From Chrysoperla carnea (taxonomy: Eukaryota > Arthropoda > Insecta > Neuroptera > Chrysopidae), in contig NC_058340.1 in assembly GCF_905475395.1 (NCBI RefSeq), positions 70,720,181 through 70,784,180 of the forward strand: a DNA stretch of 64,000 bases, in the 5' to 3' direction. Under the pieces are notes generated by a model, which was given only the letters and a program-made list of their open reading frames with translations, had not been told where the DNA came from and did not search any database. The stretch's first letter is position 1, and every line of letters starts with the position of its first letter. Both the position numbers and the translations under genes were made by a program. Shown here in pieces: positions 11,106-20,970 of the stretch.

Positions 11106-12406
11106 GATTTAATAAATTAATTGAAGTTTGTAAGATATTTTTTTTGATAGCTGGGTCGAGATTAACAGAATTTAAAACGGAAATGAGAATAGTATAGAAT
11201 GGGTCAGTTGGAGAGGGTCCAGTAGATGAAGAAGGAAAATTATAATTAATAGGGGTATTGGATCTACCATTTGGGTTTAACAAAATATTATCAATTTGAG
11301 CCGCAATAGAATTTGAAGGAGAAGAGGAATCTTTACGTTTTTTGGGATTCGAGGGAGCAGAGGTTGGGGATGTTATTTTAGCGTATGTTCTTCTGATAAT
11401 AGGTTTTGTTGTGGGTAGTGGAGAAGTAGAATAGGATAGTGCGGGAAATTGTTGGGGAGTTGAGCTAACGTTTATTGTTGGATTCGGAAGGGTATCATTA
11501 CTCAGGATTTTGGGGACTTCACCACAAGCTTCAAAATAAGAAACCCCATTAGAGGCCATAATTTTCTTTATTGCGATTTGCCGTTTGTATTCAGGGCAGT
11601 TTTTATATGTGGCTGAATGAGCCCCATTACAATTTATGCATGATTTTAGTAGGGAATCATCTTTATCACATTCGGAGGATTTGTGGGAATCGGAACAGAT
11701 GGCACAGCGGGGAGAGCTTTTGCAGTTTTTGGTAATGTGACCAAATCTACAACAATTGTAGCATTGGGTCACTGGGAAGATGTATGTTTCAACGGGGCGG
11801 GAACAGTAAAACATTGTTACGTAATCGGGAATAAAGGTACCTTCGAATGTAATAAGTACAGTGGTGGTAGGTTTATAGGACGGGGCGCCCTCGGGAGATG
11901 TTGTTTTTCGAGATATACGATGTACTTTCAAGATTTTTACTTGCTTGTTATTTTGCATATTTTCTAAAATAGTTTGTTCATCAATGTTTATATCAATATC
12001 TCTAACAACACCTACCCGAGTTACGCAATGGGTGGGAACATACGCATGGAGTTTTTCGGTTTTTAGGATAGGATTATCGAGAAATTCATTTGCTGATGTA
12101 CATGTTTTAAACGCAAATCCTATTGCGACCCAAATTCTCTATCTTGGCTATATTCGGTATTTTATTTGTGTATAAAATACGACCAACGGCTAAAGGATGT
12201 AAGCGTCCTATATTTTGATCCTTGGATTCAACAAATACCTTAAAAGGCCCGAGTGCATTTTTTTGGTATTTAAAAATGGGTTTTTCTTTGGTAGGTATTG
12301 TGGAATTATCAGGTAGGACTAATGGCATATCATTCTTTGGTATATTAGGAGTAGGGTTTTCCAGACCCATCCGAGAAGGGTCTGGTGGAGATTCATTTCC
12401 AGCCAC
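11041..12406 (-). pseudogene. retrotransposon ORF1 (gag-like, CCHC knuckles), one frameshift
   Basis: ORF1 encodes the RNA-binding nucleocapsid-like protein of the element. The N-terminal part (12406-12107, 99 residues, starting MAGNES) ends at a stop just after NRICV. The frame one step over continues it at once (AFKTCTSANEFL, then HCVTRVGVVRDID) into a 305-residue open stretch from 11958 to 11041. That stretch carries three zinc knuckles at about 11640-11770: CYNCCRFGHITKNC, CAICSDSHKSSEC and CINCNGAHSATYKNC. One inserted base or two deleted bases near 12110 explains the break. The C-terminal 100-150 residues are rich in Ser, Pro and Thr. As it stands this copy cannot make full-length ORF1 without recoding. 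Confidence 0.88.
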
Positions 12407-12413
12407 CTCCTAA

Positions 12414-12839
12414 TAGTTTATAATAGTAAAAAAAATATTGAAAAATTATATTTTTAAAAGTATTTATATACAAAAAAATTTAAAAAAAAAAAAAACAAAA
12501 CAAAACAAAACAAAAATTAACTAACTACTAAGTAAACAGCTATTGTATGTACTCACCAGGTAAAAAAAAGGTAACAATTTAAACACAAACAAAACTGTCG
12601 TAAACAATTAATAAGTGAAATATTGTTGTTTTTGATTTGAAAAAAATAAAATTCTTGATATTGTTGTAGAGGTAGACGAAAAACAAATGCGTCTATACTC
12701 TATCAGAGTCTTAACAAGAATCTAAATGCTACTTAATAATACAAAAAGCAATTATTTAAATATAAATACATTTGCTTTTAAAATTTTTAACAATAAATCG
12801 AGGTAAAATGTTAGTTTAATTAATTAGCAGCAGAGGGCA
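12414..12839. other. upstream region of ORF1, probable 5' UTR
   Basis: Non-coding and very A/T-rich on the plus strand, with an (AAAAC)n-like simple repeat at about 12481-12515. It lies between ORF1 and the tandem units further upstream, so I take it as retrotransposon 5' leader. No promoter element could be identified with confidence. Confidence 0.5.
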
Positions 12840-13080
12840 CACCTTTGAAATTATTGTTAGTTCAACATGTTTTTCATAGGTGGCACCACCGGCGAAATTA
12901 ATGTTAGTGTATCAAGTTTACCATAGATGGTACCACCATCGAAATTATCGTTAGATCAACATGTTTTTCATAGATGGCACTACCGACGAAATTAATAGTT
13001 AGTTCAACAAGTTTACCATAGATGGCAACACGATCGAAATTATTGTTAGTTTAACAGGATTTTCATAGATGGCATTTAGA
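12840..13080. repeat. five tandem 47-bp units, alternating subtypes
   Basis: Five consecutive units of 47-48 bp start GAAATTATTGTTAG and end with a CATAGATGGCACCACC-type block. Odd units contain CAACATGTTTTTCATA; even units contain CAAGTTTACCATA. The true period is therefore about 95 bp, a dimer. The array lies just upstream of ORF1 and may be a monomeric 5' promoter array of the retrotransposon, as known for some LINEs; that role is inference. Confidence 0.75.
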
Positions 13081-13248
13081 TTTATTTTGTTTTTATAATT
13101 CTTTAAATTTTTTTACTGAAATAATTTTTAAAATTCATACTTTACTTTATTATGTTTTTCTTACTTCAAATTAGCGAATTGATTTTTCCTATTATCATTT
13201 TTAAATAAATACTTGATTTATCAACTAATATCGGTAAAACTGTTTCAA

Positions 13249-13277
13249 TTTATTAATTAGTCAAACTGACAGTTGTA
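13249..13277. repeat. short palindrome
   Basis: GTCAAACT and its complement AGTTTGAC are separated by 11 bases (about 13260-13287), a small perfect-stem hairpin near the inferred 5' boundary of the retrotransposon. It may be coincidental. Confidence 0.35.
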
Positions 13278-13337
13278 GAGTTTGACATATTATACAAAAA
13301 CATAACTAATTGATTAAATAATTAATCATTTAAATAA

Positions 13338-13423
13338 AAATAAATCAATATATTATGTTTATAATGTTTATTGATTGCATTTGTTTATTAATTTTATACC
13401 CAAAACTATTTAAATAAATGCTA
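13338..13423. repeat. direct repeat bracketing the retrotransposon (right copy)
   Basis: Partner of 6793-6879. It runs from AAATAAATCAATATATTATG to AAATAAATGCTA with about eight differences, and continues as ATCAAGTACACAG where the left copy runs into the T tract. Confidence 0.7.
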
Positions 13424-13462
13424 ATCAAGTACACAGAAGTTGCCTGGGTCCCCCTTAAAACG

Positions 13463-13510
13463 GAGGCCCTAGGCAACTGCCTATTCTGTCTACTTGTTAA
13501 TCCGACCCTG
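13463..13510. mobile_element. hAT-like element terminus (right copy)
   Basis: Same sequence as 6537-6584, ending TTAATCCGACCCTG. The segment upstream (13438-13475) contains GTTGCCTGGGTCC and its approximate complement GGCCCTAGGCAAC, a small internal hairpin. It appears to be a residual end of a non-autonomous hAT-type element. Confidence 0.55.
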
Positions 13511-13792
13511 GTGAAATATGTACAAATATATATAATAAAATATCGTTTTTATCAATTTTTCTGATTTAATTATTATAATTCATTATTATACCTACCTTTA
13601 CATCGATTTCAGGAATATCAAACAGAATCTACATTTTTAACAAATTATTACTACAATTATTCATTTATAGGTAAGTTTATTAAAAAGGACAATAAAATAA
13701 AAATAAATACTAAGTTTAAGAAAACAAGTTTATTAAAAAAAGGTGAATAAAAGGTATATATATATTACATTATCGATGTGAATGATATGTCA

Positions 13793-13860
13793 GAGGTGGA
13801 GTAGTGGCTAGTCCAGTCACCTCTGATTACAAAGTACCTCGGTTCGCATCTAATATGGTC
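13793..13860 (+). repeat. tRNA-derived SINE-like head
   Basis: Contains an A-box-like GGAGTAGTGGCTAGTCC (13798 on) and, 27 bp later, a B-box-like GGTTCGCATC at 13841-13850: the spacing and content of an RNA polymerase III internal promoter. It does not fold into a convincing functional tRNA, so I call it SINE-like. Confidence 0.5.
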
Positions 13861-13989
13861 CCGTTATAATTTTAATTAAATAAGTTACATCGAGATAACG
13901 TTTTTTTTTAAATAATTGTTATGAAAATCAAAAGCGACAAATAAGTAAGAGAGCAAGGTATATTTTATGTTAATATAATTCCCTCCCCC

Positions 13990-14060
13990 TGACAGAAGAG
14001 TGATTTATGACATAAGTAGGAAGAATGATTTATGGCATAAGTAGGAAGAGTGATTTATGA
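13990..14060 (+). repeat. short tandem repeat, GAGTGATTTATGACATAAGTAG units
   Basis: Three consecutive ~27-bp units of the form AGAGTGATTTATGACATAA, then GTAGGA, lead into the hairpin array at 14089. A similar unit follows the array at about 14480-14510, so the array and these units may belong to one element about 13980-14520 long. Confidence 0.55.
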
Positions 14061-14088
14061 CATAATTAATTTTTATTTTTGTGTAATA

Positions 14089-14438
14089 ACATGTTCTCCT
14101 GTTACAAAATCTTATAAAATTTCATTTAACAAGAATGTTAGCATGCACAACAAAAGCGCAAGCAAAATAAGTATTTTTTTGATATTTTGTAATAGGAGAA
14201 TATGTTATAAAAAAAATTGGGATAAAATATATATAACATGTTCTTCTGTTACAAAATTTCAAATTTTAGTCTCATCTAGCGATTTTTTAATTTAAAAATA
14301 CAAATTTTAATATTTTGTAATAGGAGAATATGATTGAAATAAACTATATGACATGTTCTCCTATTAAAAAGTTTCAAATTTTAGCATAACCAAGCCATTT
14401 GTACAAATTTTTTAATATTTTGTAACAGGAGAATATGA
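14089..14438. repeat. six copies of a 22-bp motif in alternating orientation
   Basis: ACATGTTCTCCTGTTACAAA (22 bp with flanks) occurs at 14089-14110, 14236-14257 and 14351-14372. Its reverse complement, ATTTTGTAATAGGAGAATAT, occurs at 14184-14205, 14312-14333 and 14417-14438. The result is three consecutive inverted-repeat pairs with 45-75 bp between arms. Only small substitutions separate the copies. It could be a tandemly amplified foldback element. Confidence 0.85.
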
Positions 14439-14576
14439 TTTTAAAGAGTGTGATATATATATGATAATTTAAATTCCCACCTCCTTACAGAATAGTGATT
14501 TATGACATATTATGCATAAATGACATTTTTATAATAAGAGGCCGGGATTATATACATATTATAATTTAAAATATAA

Positions 14577-14885
14577 AAAGATTAAAAATTTTTAACATCA
14601 GGAAAAAATCATTTAATTTATAAGTTAAAATGATAACCACACCTGGACACGAACTCGCGTACCTTGGTTTCATAGGCAAGTGCTATACCCACACAGCTAA
14701 CCAACTTATATCTGATGATATAATTAATTTACTACTTACCTTTACTAAAGTAAACTAGTTAATAGTTTAATCGTTTACTAAAGTAAACTAATTAATTAGT
14801 TAATAATTTTGTTCTGAAAGGAAAAATGGGATAGAAAAATATCAAACTAAATTTAAAATATGTAACGATTTTTATTTATTTATAT
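14577..14885 (-). repeat. tRNA-derived SINE-like unit, copy 1
   Basis: On the minus strand the core reads TTAGCTGTGTGGGTATAGC (A-box-like), then, after a CCTATGAAACC stretch, GAGTTCGTGTCC (B-box-like, 14645-14656). It shares core and both flanks with 14930-15170, including the ACTTACCTTTACTAAA and AATTTTGTTCTGAAA segments. It is a tandem duplicate of a SINE plus flank. The anticodon stem does not pair well, so a working tRNA is unlikely. Confidence 0.6.
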
Positions 14886-14929
14886 TAATTTTTATAGATA
14901 ATTTAAACTTTTAAAAGGAGTGGAAAATT

Positions 14930-15170
14930 TTTAACATAAAAAAATTATTTTATTTTCAAAGTAAAAATGTTAACCACACCAGGGTACGAACCAGCGAATG
15001 TTGGTTTCATAGGCAAGTGCTGTACCCACACAGCCACCCTGCTTGTTGTTAACATTATAATTAATTTAATACTTACCTTTACTAAATAATTAATTAATTG
15101 ATAATTTTGTTCTGAAAAAAAGGATAGAAAAAATAAAACAAAATTTAATATATAACGATTTTTATTTATT
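14930..15170 (-). repeat. tRNA-derived SINE-like unit, copy 2
   Basis: Second copy of 14577-14885. The minus-strand core has GTGGCTGTGTGGGTACAGC and GGTTCGTACCCTGG, both closer to consensus Pol III A and B boxes than in copy 1. It ends in an AT-rich tail (15160-15185) with a T/A homopolymer run. Confidence 0.6.
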
Positions 15171-15455
15171 TAAAAAAAAAAAAAAATGTTTTAAATTTTC
15201 TTGAAAAACCAAATTGTACATTTTCATAAAACAAATTAACAGATATTCTTCTTTTCTTATTAAAGTTTTCATACAAAATAAGTAAAATTCGATCACTTTT
15301 ATATAATAATAATAGTAAAGGGTGTCCCAAGAGTAACGCTTGATTCGAACTTCGTCCGTTAATTTTGGAACACTCCTTTGTAAAACACAATATATACTTT
15401 CTTATAAATATTACTAACTAAACCATAGAGATATGAAGATAGCGAAGGCTAGGTT

Positions 15456-15610
15456 GTAAGTGGATGCGATATGCGAAGTGAGAGAGAAGACTGTCAGTAA
15501 GTTTCCCTGTGTTCTTGTCTATAAATATATACGTACATATGATTATGACAAGGACACACGGAAACTCACTGACAGTCTTCTCTCTCGTTCATCATATCGC
15601 ATCCACTTAC
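15456..15610. repeat. 155-bp palindrome, 64-bp arms
   Basis: Arms at 15456-15519 and 15547-15610 are reverse complements with few mismatches (GTAAGTGGATGCGATAT...; GAGAGAGAAGACTGTCAGT shared) around a 27-bp loop. A foldback MITE is the simplest reading; a transcribed RNA hairpin is possible. No terminal duplication could be fixed. Confidence 0.8.
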
Positions 15611-16139
15611 TGGCTAACAAATCCCTCTAAATTCAGCTAATTAAAATTATAAATTAAACAAAAAATAGTTAATTTGATGATTTTTACAAACGTAATTAAT
15701 GGAAGAATCATCAATGGATACTTGTAGACTTAAAATAACAAAAATATATTAAAAATTGTATTTGGGGGGCCAACTTAAAACTATATTTTTAATTAATTAT
15801 TTTTAATTAAACAAATCATCATTAAACAGTTTCGGTAGTGGTTAATTAAAGAATAGTCATTACCGAATACCGACTGACATTTTTAAAAAGGTTTGTTTCC
15901 AATTTTCCATAATGTTCCACAAGTCACAAGTGCACTTGTTGAAAATGAACTAGTTGGCTTTATATTTGTGGGTAGACACTTTTTAAAAAAAGCTATTGAG
16001 ACATTCAGGCTTCCGTATATTTTCGTATTTTGAGGTTAAATTCTTAAATATTTTGACATGTATTACAAAAACATGCCATATTTTCCCTAGCACGTGTAAT
16101 TTTTTTGAATTCAGTAATCCCTGAAATAAAATTTTCAAA

Positions 16140-18988
16140 ATGAATAAAAAGAAGACCCTCTTCGATAATGAACCAGATGAAGATAAGCCAAATATACAAT
16201 TAAATTCAGATTATGCAAAAAATTATGAAACTTGGAGACGAAAAGAAGAACTAAATAAAAGTAAGATTAGAATTCTCTAAAATTATTGAAAATATTTTTT
16301 TTTATACTGTGAATTTCATTTTTTTTAAACAGCTAAAGCTCGTTATGGAGATGTAATTAACGATGAAGAATCTTCAGACTCCTCATCAGACGACGAAGTG
16401 AATGATTTGGAAGTTGGCGTTTTAGATACAAACTTTTTACAAACATTATCATGCTTAAAAAGTAACGATCCACGTATTTATGATCAAAATGTTAAGTTTT
16501 TTAACGATGATGATATCGCCAAGCCGAGTACGTCGAAAATATCAAAAAAAGAAAAGCCAATGACTTTACGTGATTATGAACGAAAATTAATATTAGAAAA
16601 AGGTGGACAGGTTGAAGATACTGATGATGAAAATTTTGAAGAAGATCCTAGAGCAAATTCACCAACTTACGTTGAACAACAGAAACAACTGAAAGAAAGT
16701 TTTAAAAAAGCATTACAGGTAAGGACATATAAAAAGTTTCTCATAAACATTGTGAAATTCAATGCCAAGATACTAGGCCTGGGATGCATTCCAATTTAAC
16801 CCTCTGAACCTTCGAAATCTTGGCAAATACATAAGACAAATGTCACTTGATATGTTGTAAGTCATTTTCCTACAAAATTGATACAACTTTGACCATTCGA
16901 AACTGAAAAACCCCTTAAAATTACGTTTTTTAGTTCTATCATGCTAGAAAGCTAGGAATTTTCAAGAATTGATTCGAAATAAGGTCAAATTAACAGAGTA
17001 GTTATTATACAATGTTTTTCTAACTATCAAATAACCCTCGAAAGCTCCAAGATTAATACTTCTTGGATTTACAGGAGGCGGACAGTGATCAAGAAGAAAA
17101 TTGGGGAGGAATATTTAAGAAAAAAGAAAAATCCAAAGAGCAAATACAAAAAGAAGATAATGATTACGTTCAATGGTTAAAAGGGCAAAAAGAATCCTTA
17201 CCAGATGATAAAATTGAAACAGAGCTAAAACCACTCAAAGATTATTGGCATAATCCAAAATTGGATTCGGGTGAAAAATTCTTACGTGATTATATATTGA
17301 ATAAGAAATTTTTGGAGAATGATGATGAAAATTATATACCATCGTATGAAGAAATCGTTCATGATTCCGACGATGGTCTATCCGAAGATGGTGAAGCGAT
17401 TCGTGAACAAGAAGAGTTCGAAACGAAATATAATTATCGATTCGAAGAACCTGATCAAGAATTTATTAAACGTTACCCTAGAACAATGGAAAATTCCATG
17501 CGAAAAAAAGATGATCGTCGTAAACAAAAACGTGCTGAAGTTCGTGAACGAAAAGAACGTGAAAAATTACAGAAGAAAGAAGAATTGCAGCGTATGAAAG
17601 CGATGAAACGTAAAGAAATCGAAGAGAAAATAGAAAAGTTGAAAGAAATCACTGGAAATACTGAAGTAGGATTTAACGATCAAGACGTAGACGGAGATTT
17701 TGATCCAGAGGAGCATGATCGTCGAATGCAACAATTATTTAACGATGAATTTTATGGTGGCGAAGAAGGAGAACAAAAACCTGAATTCCCCGATTTAGAT
17801 GAAGAGCTAGAAATTGAAAATTGGGATAAATGGAAAGGTGATGATAATATCCCCGATTCTGGACCACATTGTGAAGACGAGGACTTCAATATGGACTGTG
17901 ATTATGATCCAACGACGGCACATCAAAATGAAATGTTAGAAAATAGTAAAAAACGTAAACGAAAACGTCGATCCAAATTTGCTGAAATCGTTTCCGAAAA
18001 AAAACCAATTTTTGATCCAAATAATAAAACTTATGAGGAATACTTGGATGAATATTATAAATTAGATTACGAGGATATAATTGGTGATATTCCATGTCGA
18101 TTTAAATATCGTAAAGTTGTCCCAAACGATTTTGGATTAACAGTTGAAGAAATTCTGGCAGCGAAAGATAAAGAATTAAATCGATGGTGTTCGTTAAAAA
18201 AAGCTGTACAAATTCGACCAGAACATGTTGAAAAATATGACGTTTTGGCATATCAACAAAAGGGGAAAAATGAAATGTTAAAAAAGAAAATTTTCCATAG
18301 TTTATACAACCCTGTCGAAGAGGAAAATTTTGAAAATCCCAAAATTAAAAATAAAACAGTACGACGTAATTTTGATAAACAAAATGGAGAATCGGAAGAA
18401 GGCAATAATAATGTTTTAGAAAATTCGAAAAAAGAAACAATTAATGAGAGTAATGATACTGCTGAAAAAAATAAAGAAAATACAACGGAAAGTCCTGTAA
18501 ATAAAAAGAAAAAAATCAAGAAAAAACAGAAATATTCAGAAAATAATATTCTAGAAATAAATAATGATCAATCGATCGAAAATTCTGTAAATATTTCGGA
18601 AAAAACGAACGTGTCTGAAGTTTCCCCAAAGAAAAAAGCAAAGAAACGTAAAAATTCAGAAAATGTAAATAATAGTGTTTCAGAAAACAATGAAATTGTA
18701 ACAAATTCTGTAAATAATTTGAAAAAAGGTAAAAAACGTAAAAATACAGAAACATCGATAAATGGTGATATAAATAAAAAGTCAAAGAAGAAACGGAAAT
18801 TACAACAACAAGCGGAAGAAAGTGATCCAAATTCAAAGAAAAAGAGGAAAAATAAATTGAATAAGAAAAATAAACAATTAAACATAGGAATATCCGATGA
18901 ACGGCTTAAGGCGTTTGGAATCAATCCCAAGAAATTTAAAAATAAGTTAAAATACGGTGGCGATAAAAAAACAAATCAAAATGTATGA
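16140..18988 (+). CDS. KRI1: KRI1 ribosome biogenesis protein
   Basis: Kri1 is a nucleolar factor needed for 40S subunit assembly (18S rRNA processing); the role is known from yeast and animal homologues. Three exons with GT-AG borders: 16140-16260, 16333-16718 and 17075-18988, all phase-consistent, giving 2421 nt (806 residues). The first ATG is preceded by TTTTCAAA and opens MNKKKTLFDN. The conserved Kri1 block lies near residue 283 (FEEPDQEFIKRYPRT, then RRKDDRR-like basic repeats), and the C-terminal domain is near 496-560 (DIIGDIPCRFKYR, VVPNDFGLTVEEILAAKD, LNRWCSLKKAV). Long acidic and lysine-rich low-complexity segments, including repeated KKRK nucleolar-type clusters, fill residues 580-780. 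A polyadenylation signal AATAAA sits at 19014-19019, 26 nt past the stop. It converges on eggless. Confidence 0.95.
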
Positions 18989-19013
18989 AAAAATTTTTAT
19001 TGTTAAAATATTT

Positions 19014-19019
19014 AATAAA
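19014..19019 (+). terminator. polyadenylation signal of KRI1
   Basis: AATAAA 26 nt downstream of the KRI1 stop codon, followed by AT-rich sequence. Confidence 0.7.
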
Positions 19020-19089
19020 ATTATTTTATTTTCATTCAACCATCTATCGACTTATTATTTAGTTTCCCTACTCTAAAAATAATAATACA

Positions 19090-19460
19090 GAAGAGGGTTA
19101 CCGCAAATGGATCCCTAGCATCTAGACCAGAGGTTCTCAAACTTCGTCTACCACCCACTTTAGGAATCAATTATTTTTCAACGAATTTTTCTATAAATAA
19201 TTTTTACCAGATATTTATTATATTACAAATTAGCCTTACCACCCCCCTGTAAATCTCGATATCGCCTACTTTGAGAAACACTAACTTAGACCAAGGGTTG
19301 TTCTGTACCCTCCTTGAGAACAAACTGTCACCCGAAGGCGAGACTTCTTTGGGGAAGACATGCTATTTTAAGCAGAAGAAGCTATAGGATTCTGTACAGG
19401 CCAGACGCCATGCAGAAAGACCACAGATTCTCCGTCGAGGCATCTCCCAAGGTTAATGGA
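19090..19460 (+). repeat. dispersed hAT-type repeat interior, copy 1
   Basis: Shares TACCGCAAATGG, AGCATCTAGACC, CCAAGGG and CTCCTTGAGAACAA(A/C)CTGTC with copy 2 inside the eggless intron (25574-26250). A 156-bp MITE (19128-19283) interrupts this copy at a site that is empty in copy 2. A shared AGCAGAAGAAGCTA-type segment continues to about 19390. Confidence 0.7.
19128..19283. mobile_element. 156-bp hAT-type MITE nested in another repeat
   Basis: Terminal inverted repeats CAGAGGTTCTCAAACTTCG and ...CTACTTTGAGAAACACTA match the hAT CAGWGGTTCTCAAACT pattern. The flanking 8-mers ATCTAGAC (19120-19127) and ACTTAGAC (19284-19291) match at 6 of 8 positions, as expected of an aged hAT target-site duplication. 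The homologous repeat at 25574 on lacks it. Confidence 0.8.
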
Positions 19461-20419
19461 TCCTGCAAATGTAGGGTAAACAAAAACGGAAAATCAACAA
19501 AACTGACAGGGACTAAAAATTGATAAGAGCATTCTAAGTTATCTTTGTAAAAATACAAATTCCATTTCGGCTTTTTCGTCTTTAAAATTGTAATTCATAG
19601 ACCGGTATTTAGCTCAAAAAATAGGACAGAACTTCGATCTTGATTCTAAGCAATTATGTGACGTCAAGATACAGATCTCTACAGGTTCATACTTCTTTTT
19701 TTTTTTCACTACTAATCTTTCAGGGAATAGTCGAACTGAAATATCAAGAGAATATGGGTTCTTAAAAACGGTGTTTTAAATAAATTAACATATTTATTCT
19801 TGAAAAGTATTTACAACTGTTTATACAATAATTTTATAAAAATCATTACGAAAATTGACGAATACGAAAGTGTGCAAAAAATTAATAAAGCTTCCCTTTG
19901 CTTGGAGGTCCCCACAAATGGGATCTTCTAATACCATTGACTTTTAAAAGCATTTCTGACATCTTTTAAAACTATCAAATTATATTAATCACATGCTTTA
20001 ACATTTCAAAGGTAGTTGGTATGCCAGGAGAGACGTACCCGACCCTAAGATTGCTTTTAAAAAAAGTGCAAAGGACCTTCAAGATTTCACCTTTAAGGAC
20101 GTTCCAAAAAAACCACGTTTTCTTAAAATGTAATAATTTTATAAACACAGAAGCTAAATTAGGGACCTCGCACAATTAAAAATTTTCTAAACCCTGTAAA
20201 AGAGATGTCCTATACTACGAAAAACGTTGTATGAGAAAAGTTAGCATTTCCAACTAATTCGAAATATTAATTTTTTTATTACAAGTCAATAGGAAATTTT
20301 TGTTTAGGAAGCAGGCCGTGCGCGGAGAGAGTTGATTTGGGGGATCAAAATCCCTTTCCATTGATAACCTCTCCACATGATTTTGAATTAACAATATTTT
20401 CCCGTAAATGCAGTAATTT

Positions 20420-20770
20420 ATGCTCAACTTTTTGAACCATACTTTTCAAGATAATTTCCGTGAAATTTGGATCAACGAAATTAAGCGAAAACTCATACCT
20501 GGACAGAATATCAAAAAATCCCTCGAACCACTGGATATTTGCAATGAAGATGCGTTTCCAAATTGCTACAAAATGCTTCACGTTCTCGTAGTTTTATCTG
20601 TGACAACAGACGAGCGACGAATGAACGCTTCTCTTCAACTTTGCTTCGTCTCAAAACATACCTTAGATCGACAAAATCTGAAGAATGGCTAAACGGTTTA
20701 GCTTCGCTCAATAAACATTGCGCGCACTTTTTTGAAAAGTTATTTTCAGTACCTCGTAGAATTAACTTAT
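20420..20770 (+). pseudogene. hAT transposase C-terminal fossil
   Basis: Two overlapping frames together carry the C-terminal dimerisation region of a hAT transposase. The first (20420-20692) reads DICNEDAFPNCYKMLHVLVV then LSVTT; the second (from about 20600) continues ATNERFSSTLLRLKTYLRST and SEEWLNGLASLNKH. The family pattern is VTTAT-ERSFS-L-RLKTYLRST. A frameshift near 20610 breaks it. No upstream catalytic region was found, so this is a decayed relic. Confidence 0.8.
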
Positions 20771-20884
20771 GATTTTATGACCTACCATAATGGAAAAAAG
20801 TTTAACCCCCTCCCCTTTAATAATTCTTGAGCACGAGCCTGTTAGGAAGTGAAACTTGAAAATTTCATTATTCATGATGTCAAG

Positions 20885-20890
20885 TTTATT
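20885..20890 (-). terminator. polyadenylation signal of eggless
   Basis: AATAAA on the minus strand (TTTATT on plus), about 80 nt past the eggless stop codon. Confidence 0.6.
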
Positions 20891-20970
20891 GAAATGAGAG
20901 TGAAAAATATTACAATGATTAAGCTAGGGAACAAATTTTTTAAATAATAAAATAAGTAAATTATATAAAT

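Larger units (their letters stand above)
6880..13337 (-). mobile_element. I-superfamily non-LTR retrotransposon, near full length
   Basis: A minus-strand LINE. From 5' to 3': a probable 5' region with tandem 47-bp units (12840-13080), ORF1 (12406-11041, frameshifted), ORF2 (11105-7404, intact), a 3' UTR (7403-6906) with a 35-bp direct repeat, and poly(A) seen as 26 T at 6880-6905. An apurinic-type endonuclease followed by reverse transcriptase and RNase H, plus three CCHC knuckles in ORF1, is the layout of the I clade; Jockey-clade elements lack RNase H. The 5' boundary is inferred from the flanking direct repeats at 6793-6879 and 13338-13423 and is not directly visible. Confidence 0.85.

Noticed and set aside
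12100-12125. Programmed +1 frameshift in retrotransposon ORF1
   Set aside because: Possible in principle, but I-clade ORF1 is normally a single frame, so a simple indel is more likely; noted under findings as a test.
14089-14438. CRISPR-like array
   Set aside because: The repeats alternate in orientation, spacers are uneven and AT-rich, and the context is an animal genome.
18516-18930. Minus-strand open frames of 106 and 120 codons
   Set aside because: Antisense shadows of the lysine/asparagine-rich C-terminus of KRI1, giving Phe/Leu-rich pseudo-membrane proteins.
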